In this document: positions 25,949-34,824 of the stretch, one piece after another | Numbering within the stretch: the first letter of the stretch is position 1 | How the letters are laid out: every line of letters begins with the position of its first letter | Source of the DNA: Nitrospirota bacterium | GTDB taxonomy: Bacteria > Nitrospirota > Nitrospiria > Nitrospirales > Nitrospiraceae | Direction: 5' to 3' | Assembly: GCA_016207025.1 (NCBI GenBank) | Contig: JACQQM010000070.1 | Coordinates: 1 to 44,152 of the forward strand | Length of the DNA stretch: 44,152 bases | The notes under the pieces: model-generated | The model's input: the letters and a program-made list of their open reading frames with translations, nothing else | What the model was told of the DNA's origin: nothing | Database searches by the model: none | Translations under genes and position numbers: made by a program

Positions 25949-27391
25949 CTATTCCTCGTCGTGTCCGTATTTCCCGGTCGCAATTCCGTAGCGCTTGCAT
26001 TTCTCCCACAACGACTTTCTGGATAAGCCAAGAATCTTCGAGGCCTCGGTCCTGCTTCCCTGAACACGATCGAGCACGGACAGGATATACTGCCGTTCAA
26101 ACTGTTCCCGCGCGGCAGATAGGGAATCAACCTTCGCCACGTGATGGCCCTTGCCGGTGAGGCCTTCGCTGCAAAACCCGCAGGTGTCCTGTGGCGTCCC
26201 ACCAAGATACGGGCAGGAGGGGAATCCGCAGAGATCCCACGCCTGAATCTCTTCGCTCGGCCGACCCAGCGCCACGGCACGCTCCACCATGTTCTCCAGT
26301 TCTCGGACGTTGCCGGGGAACGAGTAGCGCAAGAGTAACTCCTGCGCGCTCTGCGAAAATCCTTTTAATGGCTTGCTCGTGCGAGACGACCGAGTCTTGA
26401 GCATGTATTCGGCGATCACCATAATATCTTCCCGCCGCTCCCGCAGTGGCGGGAGCAGTACGGGCACCACGTTCAGTCGATAGTATAAATCCTCTCGGAA
26501 CCGTCCTTGCTGGACCTCCTTTTTCAGGTCCTTCTGCGTCGCGCAGACCAGGCGGACATCCACTTCGACCGTCTCGTTTCCTCCAACACGTTCAAACTGT
26601 CGTTCTTGGATGACCCGGAGCAGTTTGACCTGCACAACCGGGGAGATCTCGCCGATCTCGTCCAAAAACAGCGTGCCTTTGTGGGCCAGTTCAAAGCGGC
26701 CCCGCCGCTGCCGGAGCGCGCCGGTGAACGCCCCCTTTTCATGCCCGAAGAGCTCCGCCTCAAGCAACGTTTCCGGAAGGGCCGCGCAACTGACCTTGAT
26801 CAGTGCGTGGTCCCGACGCGGGCTGTTGCGGTGAATGGCATTGGCCACCAACTCCTTGCCCGTTCCGCTCTCTCCGATAATCAACACAGTCGAGTCCGTT
26901 CCGGAGACCAACTTGATTTTTTCCAGGACCTCCCGCATGCGGTGGTTCTTGCCGTGGATCCCTTCGCAACTGAATTTTCCCTCTAATTCTTCCCGTAACT
27001 GAATATTTTCTTGGCGAAGCGCCGTGACCTTCGACACACGGTCCACAATCAACAGGAGTTCTTCCATCGAGAACGGCTTCGTGATGTAGTCGTAGGCCCC
27101 CCGTTTCATCGCCTCCACAGCGGTCTCGACCGACCCGTGAGCGGTGATCACGATGACCTCCGTCCGCGGGGAGTACTGCTTACACACCTGCAAGATCTCG
27201 AGACCATCGGAACCCGGTAGGCGGAGATCGGTAATGACGATGTCGAATGAATCTTGATTATTGAGGATCTGAAGACCTTCCTGTCCCGACGCCGCAGCGC
27301 GCACCTCGTAGCCGACCGCTTTGAGGGCATCTATCATGGAGAGGCGCATCAATGGTTCGTCATCGATGATCAAGACCGACGGAGGCTTCAT
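25949..27391 (-). CDS. Sigma54-dependent response regulator, NtrC family (REC-AAA+-Fis HTH)
   Basis: REC 'VLIIDDEPLMRLSMIDAL', GESGTGKE Walker A, GAFTGA loop, C-terminal 'RTEASKILGLSRKSLWEKCKRYGI'. Confidence 0.95.
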   Translation of the reverse strand: MKPPSVLIIDDEPLMRLSMIDALKAVGYEVRAAASGQEGLQILNNQDSFDIVITDLRLPGSDGLEILQVCKQYSPRTEVIVITAHGSVETAVEAMKRGAYDYITKPFSMEELLLIVDRVSKVTALRQENIQLREELEGKFSCEGIHGKNHRMREVLEKIKLVSGTDSTVLIIGESGTGKELVANAIHRNSPRRDHALIKVSCAALPETLLEAELFGHEKGAFTGALRQRRGRFELAHKGTLFLDEIGEISPVVQVKLLRVIQERQFERVGGNETVEVDVRLVCATQKDLKKEVQQGRFREDLYYRLNVVPVLLPPLRERREDIMVIAEYMLKTRSSRTSKPLKGFSQSAQELLLRYSFPGNVRELENMVERAVALGRPSEEIQAWDLCGFPSCPYLGGTPQDTCGFCSEGLTGKGHHVAKVDSLSAAREQFERQYILSVLDRVQGSRTEASKILGLSRKSLWEKCKRYGIATGKYGHDEE

Positions 27392-30300
27392 GGCATCCTC
27401 CCGACCGCGACCCGTTCCCGCGTCAACGGCAGGCAGACGGTGAAGACCGTCCCCTTCCCTACCTCACTGTCAACAAGGATCCGCCCTCCATGCCGTTCGA
27501 CGATCCCAAGGCTCACGGACAACCCAAGCCCGGTCCCTTCCCCGGTGCTTTTTGTCGTAAAGAAGGGGTCAAAGATGCGGGGCAAAATGTTGGGAGGGAT
27601 GCCGCAGCCCGTATCTTCGACATCGATCGCGCAAGTGTCGTTTGCGACCCGTGTCCGAATCGTGACCACTCCCCCGCCCCTGATCGCCTGGACAGCATTG
27701 AGAACCAGATTCATCAGCACCTGCTCCATCATATGCCGATCCACCAGCAACATTGGCAGATTCGGCTGGAGTTGCTTTTCCAGCCGGATGTGATTCGCGA
27801 CAAAGGCGTGATTCGTCAGGACCAGCACCCGCTCGACAATCGTGTTGATATCGGTTGAGGTGAGTTCGGGTTCGTGTTGCTGTGAAAAGTCCAACAACTG
27901 GCGAACAATCCTCTGGACACGCCTCAGCCCATCCTCCATGGAGAGGAGGTACTCCTCTTGCCTCGCGAGCGGCAAGGTTCCTTTACGGAGGTTGTACAGA
28001 CAATTCAGGATACCTCCTAACGGGTTGTTGATCTCGTGTGCGACGCCAGCCGCCAGCTTCCCGACCGAGACCAGTTTCTCGGAATTCCTGATCTGCTGTT
28101 CCAGCTTCTTCGTCTCCGTGATGTCGCGGGCGATGCCCAACACGCCCAGAATCCCTCCCTCCGGATCGAAGAGCGGCGACACGCTGACCATGACAGCTCT
28201 GGCCTCTCCGTTTCGACAGATGACTTCGACTTCGTAGACCTGCTTGGCGCCGATATCCAAGGTGCTCTTCAGGCGACGCCCGCGGTGCCGCTTCGAGAGC
28301 AAGGACAGATACGGCCGACCGATGAGATCTTGCTTGCGGTACCCCCAGGCTTCAACCTTGCTGTTGACATAGGTGAAGCGTTGGTCCGTATCCAGCGTGT
28401 AGATGACATCATTGGCGTTCTCTAACAGATTTTCGAGGTACTGCTTCGTCTCCTCGATCTGGCGAGTCCGCTCCCGGACTTTGGCCTCCAGCTCCTCGCT
28501 GTATTCCTGCAGCTGTTGCTCCAAGCGTTTGCGTTCCGTAATATCGCGGAGTTGCACCATCACGGACACCGTGGGCCTGTCTTCGATTCGTATCAGATCC
28601 ATCTCGACGGGAGTGGGTCTCCCGTATCGATTCAACACCTCGATTTCCTGGGTGGGCACCTGGCTCTCGCCCCGCACAATTTTTTCGATCAACCCGCTCG
28701 TCACGTCATGGTGTTTGGGGAGGACGTGATCGAGAAAAGGCCTTCCCACAACCTGAGCCTCGGAATATCCGAGCGCCTGCTCTTCGCGTTTATTGACCGC
28801 GGCGATACGACCGTCCGGATCGACCATAAACACCGAGTCGGCCGCCAGATCAAACAGCGTCTTGTAACGCTCCTGGGACTCAAACAGTTGTTGCGTCTGG
28901 GCGGCCACCTCCTGCTCCAATTGCGTCGTGTATCGCTGAATTTTCTGCTCCAGAAGCTTGCGCTGACTGATATCGCGCACGAAGGCCCGGGAGTGAACCA
29001 GTCCTCCTCCTTCGGGATCCAACAGAGCGGTCGAGTGGATCTCCACATCAATAGGTTTGCCGTCTCGGGTGAGAAAGACCGTCTCGATCGTGGTGCGTTC
29101 TTGCGACACAAGACGCTCCAGATAGGCCAGGATTTCTGGTTCCCGCCCCTTGGGAACGATGTCCCAGAGGTGCATCTTCAGCATCTCTTCACTCGAGTAC
29201 CCCAGCTTTTCCAGCTCAGTCTTGTTCACGTGCACGAATTGCCCGGCTTTATCCAGTTGGTGGATCATTTCCGGCGAGTTTTCGATCAGATCTCGATAGC
29301 GCTCCTCCAGCCTACGAATGTCGGTCATCCGCTGCTCAAGCTGACCGAACGACTGCTTCAGATTGACAGCCATCTTGTTGAAGGCTTCGGCCAGATGTTC
29401 GATCTCATCCCCGGTCCTGAGCGTCAACTGGTGATCCAACCTGCCGGCCCCAATGCGTTGCGCACCTTCCTGGAGAACTCGAATCGGACGGGCAATCCGC
29501 CGGGCCACCACCACGCCGGTTCCCCAGAGCACGGCAAGAACCACGACCCCATACATCGCTACTTTGACCAGCAATTGGCTGAGAGGCGCGTAGGTCTCGC
29601 TCGGGTTCTGCCGGACGAAGGTCAGCCATCGCTTCCCTCCCAGACTGTCCGCCGAAAGCTTACCGCCTAAGCGCACAGGCGCGAAGCCCACAATCGCATC
29701 GCGGCCCCCGTGCGTATCGTCGGCGGCCACGACCCATCCCGCTTGAGGGCGTGTGATCTCGCTCACAAGGGCCTGAGTCACGGAATGCTCCTCGGGAGCG
29801 AGAATGGGACAGATCAGAGGAGTGCCGTCCGAGCTCATCAGCATGGCATGACCGGTGGCGCCGATCGTGACTTCCGAGATCGAGTGAAACAACGAGTCAC
29901 GCCTCAGCAGCACGCTGACGGCTCCGATGGCGGTCTGTTGGTCATCGTCCAGGATCGGGACGGATACGTTGACGACGTGGGTGCCGAAGGAGGGATCGAA
30001 GTAGATATCGCTCACGTAGATTTGGCCGCGTCCTCCGCTGGACACCGCCTGCCACCAGGCGCTCTTTCCATAGTAATACTCCACCTGCGGAATCGAGCTG
30101 ATCACGAGCGCACCCTGATTATCCGTCACGAGGATCCCGATATAATCGGACTTCCGGATGTCGTGCCATCGAATCAGGTTATTGGTGACCAGGCGATTGA
30201 TGAACAACGGAAACTCATCCTGCCGTTCCCTCGTTCTCCATCGCCCTTGCCAGTCCAGGATCATCGCCTGGATGCTTCGATCATTTTTCCCCACATAGCT

Positions 30301-30567
30301 GCGATTCGCCTCCGCCACGGCCGTTCGGAGAAACGGCGTGGTGGCCAGCTGCTGGGCCTCATTGATCCCACGGGTGATCTGCATTTCAACCCCGCGGGCC
30401 GCATCAACTGCAATTTCTTTGAAATTGGCCCCGACGGTCTCGCGGAGGGCGCGGCGTTCTTCAACGTAGGTGAGAATCAAGGACAGCGTGAGAGGCAGGA
30501 GGCCGACCATCACGATGGCCGTGATGATCTTCCGCTGGAGACTGTGTGACCGACTCCAGAGTTTCAT
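27388..30567 (-). CDS. Multi-PAS sensor histidine kinase (periplasmic sensor-HAMP-PAS-HisKA-HATPase)
   Basis: Periplasmic Cache-like region, HAMP 'RRIARPIRVLQEGAQRIGAGRLDHQL', three PAS repeats, H-box 'LAAGVAHEINNPLGGI', 'DTGCGIPPNILPRIFDPFFTTKSTGEGTGLGLSVS'; 4-nt overlap with the regulator gene. Confidence 0.95.
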   Translation of the reverse strand: MKLWSRSHSLQRKIITAIVMVGLLPLTLSLILTYVEERRALRETVGANFKEIAVDAARGVEMQITRGINEAQQLATTPFLRTAVAEANRSYVGKNDRSIQAMILDWQGRWRTRERQDEFPLFINRLVTNNLIRWHDIRKSDYIGILVTDNQGALVISSIPQVEYYYGKSAWWQAVSSGGRGQIYVSDIYFDPSFGTHVVNVSVPILDDDQQTAIGAVSVLLRRDSLFHSISEVTIGATGHAMLMSSDGTPLICPILAPEEHSVTQALVSEITRPQAGWVVAADDTHGGRDAIVGFAPVRLGGKLSADSLGGKRWLTFVRQNPSETYAPLSQLLVKVAMYGVVVLAVLWGTGVVVARRIARPIRVLQEGAQRIGAGRLDHQLTLRTGDEIEHLAEAFNKMAVNLKQSFGQLEQRMTDIRRLEERYRDLIENSPEMIHQLDKAGQFVHVNKTELEKLGYSSEEMLKMHLWDIVPKGREPEILAYLERLVSQERTTIETVFLTRDGKPIDVEIHSTALLDPEGGGLVHSRAFVRDISQRKLLEQKIQRYTTQLEQEVAAQTQQLFESQERYKTLFDLAADSVFMVDPDGRIAAVNKREEQALGYSEAQVVGRPFLDHVLPKHHDVTSGLIEKIVRGESQVPTQEIEVLNRYGRPTPVEMDLIRIEDRPTVSVMVQLRDITERKRLEQQLQEYSEELEAKVRERTRQIEETKQYLENLLENANDVIYTLDTDQRFTYVNSKVEAWGYRKQDLIGRPYLSLLSKRHRGRRLKSTLDIGAKQVYEVEVICRNGEARAVMVSVSPLFDPEGGILGVLGIARDITETKKLEQQIRNSEKLVSVGKLAAGVAHEINNPLGGILNCLYNLRKGTLPLARQEEYLLSMEDGLRRVQRIVRQLLDFSQQHEPELTSTDINTIVERVLVLTNHAFVANHIRLEKQLQPNLPMLLVDRHMMEQVLMNLVLNAVQAIRGGGVVTIRTRVANDTCAIDVEDTGCGIPPNILPRIFDPFFTTKSTGEGTGLGLSVSLGIVERHGGRILVDSEVGKGTVFTVCLPLTRERVAVGRMP

Positions 30568-30599
30568 TTTGGTAACAAATGAGAGCTCTCTAAGTGTTC

Positions 30600-30628
30600 A
30601 TTTTCATTCAGTTTCTAAAGAATGTCAA
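30600..30628 (-). promoter_or_regulatory. Candidate promoter TTGACA-N17-GAAAAT for the kinase/regulator operon
   Basis: Minus-strand perfect -35 at 30628-30623, -10 at 30605-30600, kinase ATG at 30567. Confidence 0.5.
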
Positions 30629-30657
30629 GGATGCGTAACGCAATAGAGGCGCAAGGC

Positions 30658-31575
30658 TTAGCCGCGTTTTAAGAGTCGCCCCTCGCCACCCGGCCAAATC
30701 ACCAACAGCGGACTGGCAACAAAGATCGATGAGTACGTGCCGACAAGGACCCCCCACAGCAGCGCCAGTGAAAAATCATGCAGCACTTCCCCCCCGGCCA
30801 GCGTCAAAGGAATCAGCACCAGCACAACGGTGAGGCTTGTCACGATTGTGCGGCTCAAAACTTGGTTGATGCCGCTGTTGATGATCGTTTCGATGTTATC
30901 CCGACGCCGAACGCGCAGGTTTTCCCGAATGCGGTCGAAGACCACCACCGTATCGGTCAGGGAATATCCAGCCAGCGTCAGCAAGGCCGTGACGACCAGA
31001 AGCGTGATCTCCTTGTCCAAGATGTAAAATCCCCCTAACACCGCCAGCACGTCATGGAACGTCGAGACCGCGGCCGCCACGCCGAACCGGAACTCGAACC
31101 GCGCCGCGATGTAGAAGATTATGCCGGCGAAGGAGATCAGAATGGCGATCAAGGCGTCCTCCTGCAGCTTCTGTCCGATGGTGGGTCCGATCTCGGTGGA
31201 GGACTCCACCACAAACCGATTGCCGGGGAATTCTTTGCTGAAGACGGCCACAACCCGGTCGGCGATCTTTTCCTCGATGGTGGTGGCGGCCTTGACTCTG
31301 ACCAGAATCTTGTTCGCTTCCACAAACTCCTGCAGTTCGGCATTGGCCAGCCCGTGGGTTTCCAGCGCCTTCCGTGCTTCGTCGATTCGAATCAACTGTT
31401 CAAACTTCAACAGCACCGCCGTGCCGCCTGCGAAATCAATGCCGAGGTTCGCCGTTCCCCGACTGATCTGGATAACGGCCAGGATCCCCAGCAGCACCAG
31501 GACGCCGGAAAAGACAAACGCAATGTTGCGTTTTCCCATGAAATCAATGTTGGTTTTCCCTAAGATCTCGAGCAT
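30658..31575 (-). CDS. secF: Protein translocase subunit SecF
   Basis: 'NLGIDFAGGTAVLLKFEQ', 'AGYSLTDTVVVFDRIRENLR'; start at MLEILGKTNIDFMGKRN. Confidence 0.95.
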   Translation of the reverse strand: MLEILGKTNIDFMGKRNIAFVFSGVLVLLGILAVIQISRGTANLGIDFAGGTAVLLKFEQLIRIDEARKALETHGLANAELQEFVEANKILVRVKAATTIEEKIADRVVAVFSKEFPGNRFVVESSTEIGPTIGQKLQEDALIAILISFAGIIFYIAARFEFRFGVAAAVSTFHDVLAVLGGFYILDKEITLLVVTALLTLAGYSLTDTVVVFDRIRENLRVRRRDNIETIINSGINQVLSRTIVTSLTVVLVLIPLTLAGGEVLHDFSLALLWGVLVGTYSSIFVASPLLVIWPGGEGRLLKRG

Positions 31576-31616
31576 GCGTTCTCCTTTACACAGGCGATTC
31601 ACGCGAGCCGCTTCGG

Positions 31617-33260
31617 CTAGATGCTGAGTCGCTCGACCTTCCACCGCTGGTTGACCGTATCGAAGATCACCTTCGTGCCGACCAGAGCGGTGAACAGGTT
31701 GATGGCAATCCCCAGGCACAGCGTGACCGCAAACCCCTTTATCGGTCCCGTCCCGAACAGAAAGAGGGCAAGACCGGTGATCAAGGTGGTCACGTGCGAG
31801 TCAATGATCGTCAGCAGCGCCTTATCGTACCCTCCATCCACCGCCAGACGAACCGGCTTCCCCTGCCTGAGTTCTTCTCGGATACGTTCGAAAATGAGCA
31901 CGTTGGAGTCCACCCCCATGCCGATCGTGAGGATGATCCCGGCGATGCCCGGCAGAGTCAGGGTCGCGTTCAGCCCAGCCAGTGCGCCAATGAGACAGAC
32001 CAGATTCAGCGCCAACGCAAAATCAGCAATGACACCGGAGAGCCGGTAATAGATCACCATGAACACCACGACCATCGCGCCGGCGACGAGGGTGGACCGG
32101 ATCCCCTTCTCGATCGAGTCCCGCCCCAGCGAAGGGCCGACCGTGAGGTCCTGAATGATCTTCAGCGGCGCTGGCAGCGCGCCGGCCCGAAGCACGATCG
32201 CAAGATCGTTGGCCTCTTGCATCGTGAACGTCCCGCTGATCTGGGCCCGACCGCCGCTGATACGTTCCTGGATGACAGGGGCGGAATAGATGGTGTTGTC
32301 CAGCACGATGGCCATGCGTTTCTTGACATTCTCGGCCGTAACCCGGTCGAACTCGCGGGCGCCCTTGGCGTCAAACGTCACCGAGACGTACGGCTCATTG
32401 AACTGCCCGATCGAGACACGGGCATCGCTCAAGACGTCGCCGGCCAGCATCACGCGTTTTTTCACCAGATAGGGAATGCGGTACTCCCGGCCGCTGTCCT
32501 TTTCCAGTATCCGCTCGAACAGAATCTCGTCGCCTTCCGGCAGCCGACCGTTGAACTGCTTCAGGACCTCCTCTTCTTTTCCCCTCGGCACTCGCTGTGG
32601 GAGATCCAAGGCCACTTTGCTCGATTCATCGAGCAGTTTAAATTCCAACAGCGCCGTTTCCTTGATCAGGTCCTTCGCCCGTTTCGGCTCTTTGATGCCC
32701 GGCAACTGCACGACCATCTGCTTCAATCCCTGCCGCTGGATCAACGGTTCGGCTACCCCGAACTGGTCGATCCGGTTGCGGATCGTTTCCAAGGCCTGGT
32801 TGATCGCGGAGTCTTTGATGCGCTTGATCTCCCCTTCGCGCAGCTCGTAGACCAGGCTGTTCGCGGCCCCGGCTTGTTCCACCTCAAAGAACGAGGGAAA
32901 TTCCTCGAGCACCTTTTGGATCTGCGACTTCAATTCCTCATTCTGGAACCCCAGCGTCACCTGGGCCGGCCCCGTGCGCTTGACGGATTCGACCGGGATT
33001 TTTTTATCCACGAGGAAATCCTGGATCGCGTTGACGGACCGGTCCACCGAAATTTCGACGGCTCGATCCTCTTCCACTTCCAGCACAAGGTGAATGCCGC
33101 CCTGCAGGTCTAGGCCCAGCGCGATCCCCTTCGACGGCAGGACTTTTTTCATCCAGCCAGGGAGCGACTGGTACAACGCCGGGTAAGACGGCAGGAAAAA
33201 CGCGATCGAGAGCACCACCACCAGGCCGAGCAATGCGAACCGTCCACCAACTTTCTTCAT
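31617..33260 (-). CDS. secD: Protein translocase subunit SecD
   Basis: 'GIALGLDLQGGIHLVLEVE', 'TLPGIAGIILTIGMGVDSNVLIFERIREELR'. Confidence 0.96.
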   Translation of the reverse strand: MKKVGGRFALLGLVVVLSIAFFLPSYPALYQSLPGWMKKVLPSKGIALGLDLQGGIHLVLEVEEDRAVEISVDRSVNAIQDFLVDKKIPVESVKRTGPAQVTLGFQNEELKSQIQKVLEEFPSFFEVEQAGAANSLVYELREGEIKRIKDSAINQALETIRNRIDQFGVAEPLIQRQGLKQMVVQLPGIKEPKRAKDLIKETALLEFKLLDESSKVALDLPQRVPRGKEEEVLKQFNGRLPEGDEILFERILEKDSGREYRIPYLVKKRVMLAGDVLSDARVSIGQFNEPYVSVTFDAKGAREFDRVTAENVKKRMAIVLDNTIYSAPVIQERISGGRAQISGTFTMQEANDLAIVLRAGALPAPLKIIQDLTVGPSLGRDSIEKGIRSTLVAGAMVVVFMVIYYRLSGVIADFALALNLVCLIGALAGLNATLTLPGIAGIILTIGMGVDSNVLIFERIREELRQGKPVRLAVDGGYDKALLTIIDSHVTTLITGLALFLFGTGPIKGFAVTLCLGIAINLFTALVGTKVIFDTVNQRWKVERLSI

Positions 33261-33286
33261 GCCTCCCTCAACGCCTCCTCCAGCCG

Positions 33287-33604
33287 CTAGTCCTCATCGT
33301 CGGTCCGGAGCCGTGCGATGTGATCGCGCTGAATTTTGACCTTCGTGTTGTCGGCAATCTGAATCGTCACCGTGTCTTTGCCCATGTTGGTGATCGTGCC
33401 CCAAATCCCGGAGGAGGTGACCACCTTGTCGCCTTTTTTCAACGCCTCCAGCATCGTCCGAAGCTTCTTCTGGCGCTTTTGCTGGGGCAGGATCAGCAGA
33501 AAATAAAAGATGACGAGGATTAGCACAAGCGGGACCAGGGAAAGCAGCGTTCCTCCCGCCCCGCCTCCTCCGGTAGCGCCCTGCGCCCATGCGAGTGAGG
33601 CCAT
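33287..33604 (-). CDS. yajC: Preprotein translocase subunit YajC
   Basis: 'LVPLVLILVIFYFLLILPQQKRQKKLRTMLEALKKGDKVVTSSGIWGTI'; start at MASLAWAQ. Confidence 0.92.
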   Translation of the reverse strand: MASLAWAQGATGGGGAGGTLLSLVPLVLILVIFYFLLILPQQKRQKKLRTMLEALKKGDKVVTSSGIWGTITNMGKDTVTIQIADNTKVKIQRDHIARLRTDDED

Positions 33605-33609
33605 GACCG

Positions 33610-34797
33610 TCACACCCGTCCCTCCTCCCCGGGCATCCATCCTCGGAGCCCATTGATCTTCATCGTCGAACCATCCCCGCACTCCACGCCGCATTGCTCC
33701 TGCTGCGCATGGAACTGAGTCCGAAGCTCGGCGAACACTCCGCCCTGGATCGCCTGGCGAATGCGCCGCATCAGGTCCGCGAAATAGTGCAGATTGTGCA
33801 GGGTGTTCAAACGCACTCCCAGCATTTCCTTGACCGTGAACAGGTGGTGCAGATAGGCGCGAGAGTGCCGGGTGCACACCGGACATTGGCAGTCGGGATC
33901 AATCGGCCGCTCATCCCGCGCGTAGCGAGCATTCTTGATAAGGACCCGCCCGAAAGAGGTAAACAGCCAGCCGGTGCGCCCGTGCCGGGTCGGCACCACG
34001 CAGTCAAACAGGTCAACACCTCTCGCCACGCCCTCCACGAGGTCTTCCGGCATCCCGGCCCCCATCAGGTAGCGCGGGCGGCCTGCGGGAAGCTCCGGAA
34101 CGGTCGCCTCCAGCATCCGGAGCATCACCGACTTCTCCTCTCCCACAGACAACCCGCCCACGGCATAGCCGTCAAAACCCATAGAGACGATGTCTCTTGC
34201 GGCCTGGGCTCGGAGCTCCGCATCCTGCCCGCCCTGCACGATCCCGAACAAGGCCTGATCCGTTCGACGTCGGGCGTCCTGACAGCGGCGAGCCCATCGG
34301 TTCGTTCGGAGCAGCGCCTCCTTCACCCGGTCGAGAGAAGCAGGCAGCGCCACGCATTCATCAAACGCCATGATGATGTCCGCTCCCAGCGCTTCCTGAA
34401 TCTCGATCGCCCGCTCCGGCGTGACGTGATGCAACGAGCCGTCCAAGTGCGATTGAAACGTGACCCCGTCATCCGTCACCTTGCACAACTTCGCCAGACT
34501 GAAGACCTGAAACCCCCCGCTGTCGGTCAGGATCGCCCCGGGCCAGGACGCAAAGGCGTGAAGCCCACCCAGCTCGGCCACCACTTCGTGCCCCGGGCGG
34601 AGGTAGAGATGATAGGCATTGTTCAGGATGAGCCGGAAGCCGAGCGCCTGGAGGTCAACCGGATCAATCCCCTTCACCGCCCCAAGCGAGCCCACCGGCA
34701 TGAAGGCCGGCGTATCAACGTCCCCGTGCGCGGTCGACAGCGTCCCGAGACGCGCCTGAGTGCCTGAATCCGTCCGACGTACCCAAAAATCCAGCAT
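33610..34797 (-). CDS. tgt: tRNA-guanine transglycosylase (queuine tRNA-ribosyltransferase)
   Basis: 'DTPAFMPVGSLGAVKGIDP', 'ILTDSGGFQVFSL', 'CQCPVC' zinc site. Confidence 0.95.
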   Translation of the reverse strand: MLDFWVRRTDSGTQARLGTLSTAHGDVDTPAFMPVGSLGAVKGIDPVDLQALGFRLILNNAYHLYLRPGHEVVAELGGLHAFASWPGAILTDSGGFQVFSLAKLCKVTDDGVTFQSHLDGSLHHVTPERAIEIQEALGADIIMAFDECVALPASLDRVKEALLRTNRWARRCQDARRRTDQALFGIVQGGQDAELRAQAARDIVSMGFDGYAVGGLSVGEEKSVMLRMLEATVPELPAGRPRYLMGAGMPEDLVEGVARGVDLFDCVVPTRHGRTGWLFTSFGRVLIKNARYARDERPIDPDCQCPVCTRHSRAYLHHLFTVKEMLGVRLNTLHNLHYFADLMRRIRQAIQGGVFAELRTQFHAQQEQCGVECGDGSTMKINGLRGWMPGEEGRV

Positions 34798-34824
34798 TAG
34801 GCTCTCGTTATCCGAACGCCGCCC

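Noticed and set aside
28516-29670. 384-aa plus-strand ORF antisense to the histidine kinase
   Set aside because: Shadow ORF opposite well-supported PAS/HAMP coding sequence.
31794-33113. 439-aa plus-strand ORF antisense to secD
   Set aside because: Same codon-bias shadow effect; the SecD motifs on the minus strand are decisive.
33694-34767. 357-aa plus-strand ORF antisense to tgt
   Set aside because: Shadow ORF; composition typical of antisense translation.
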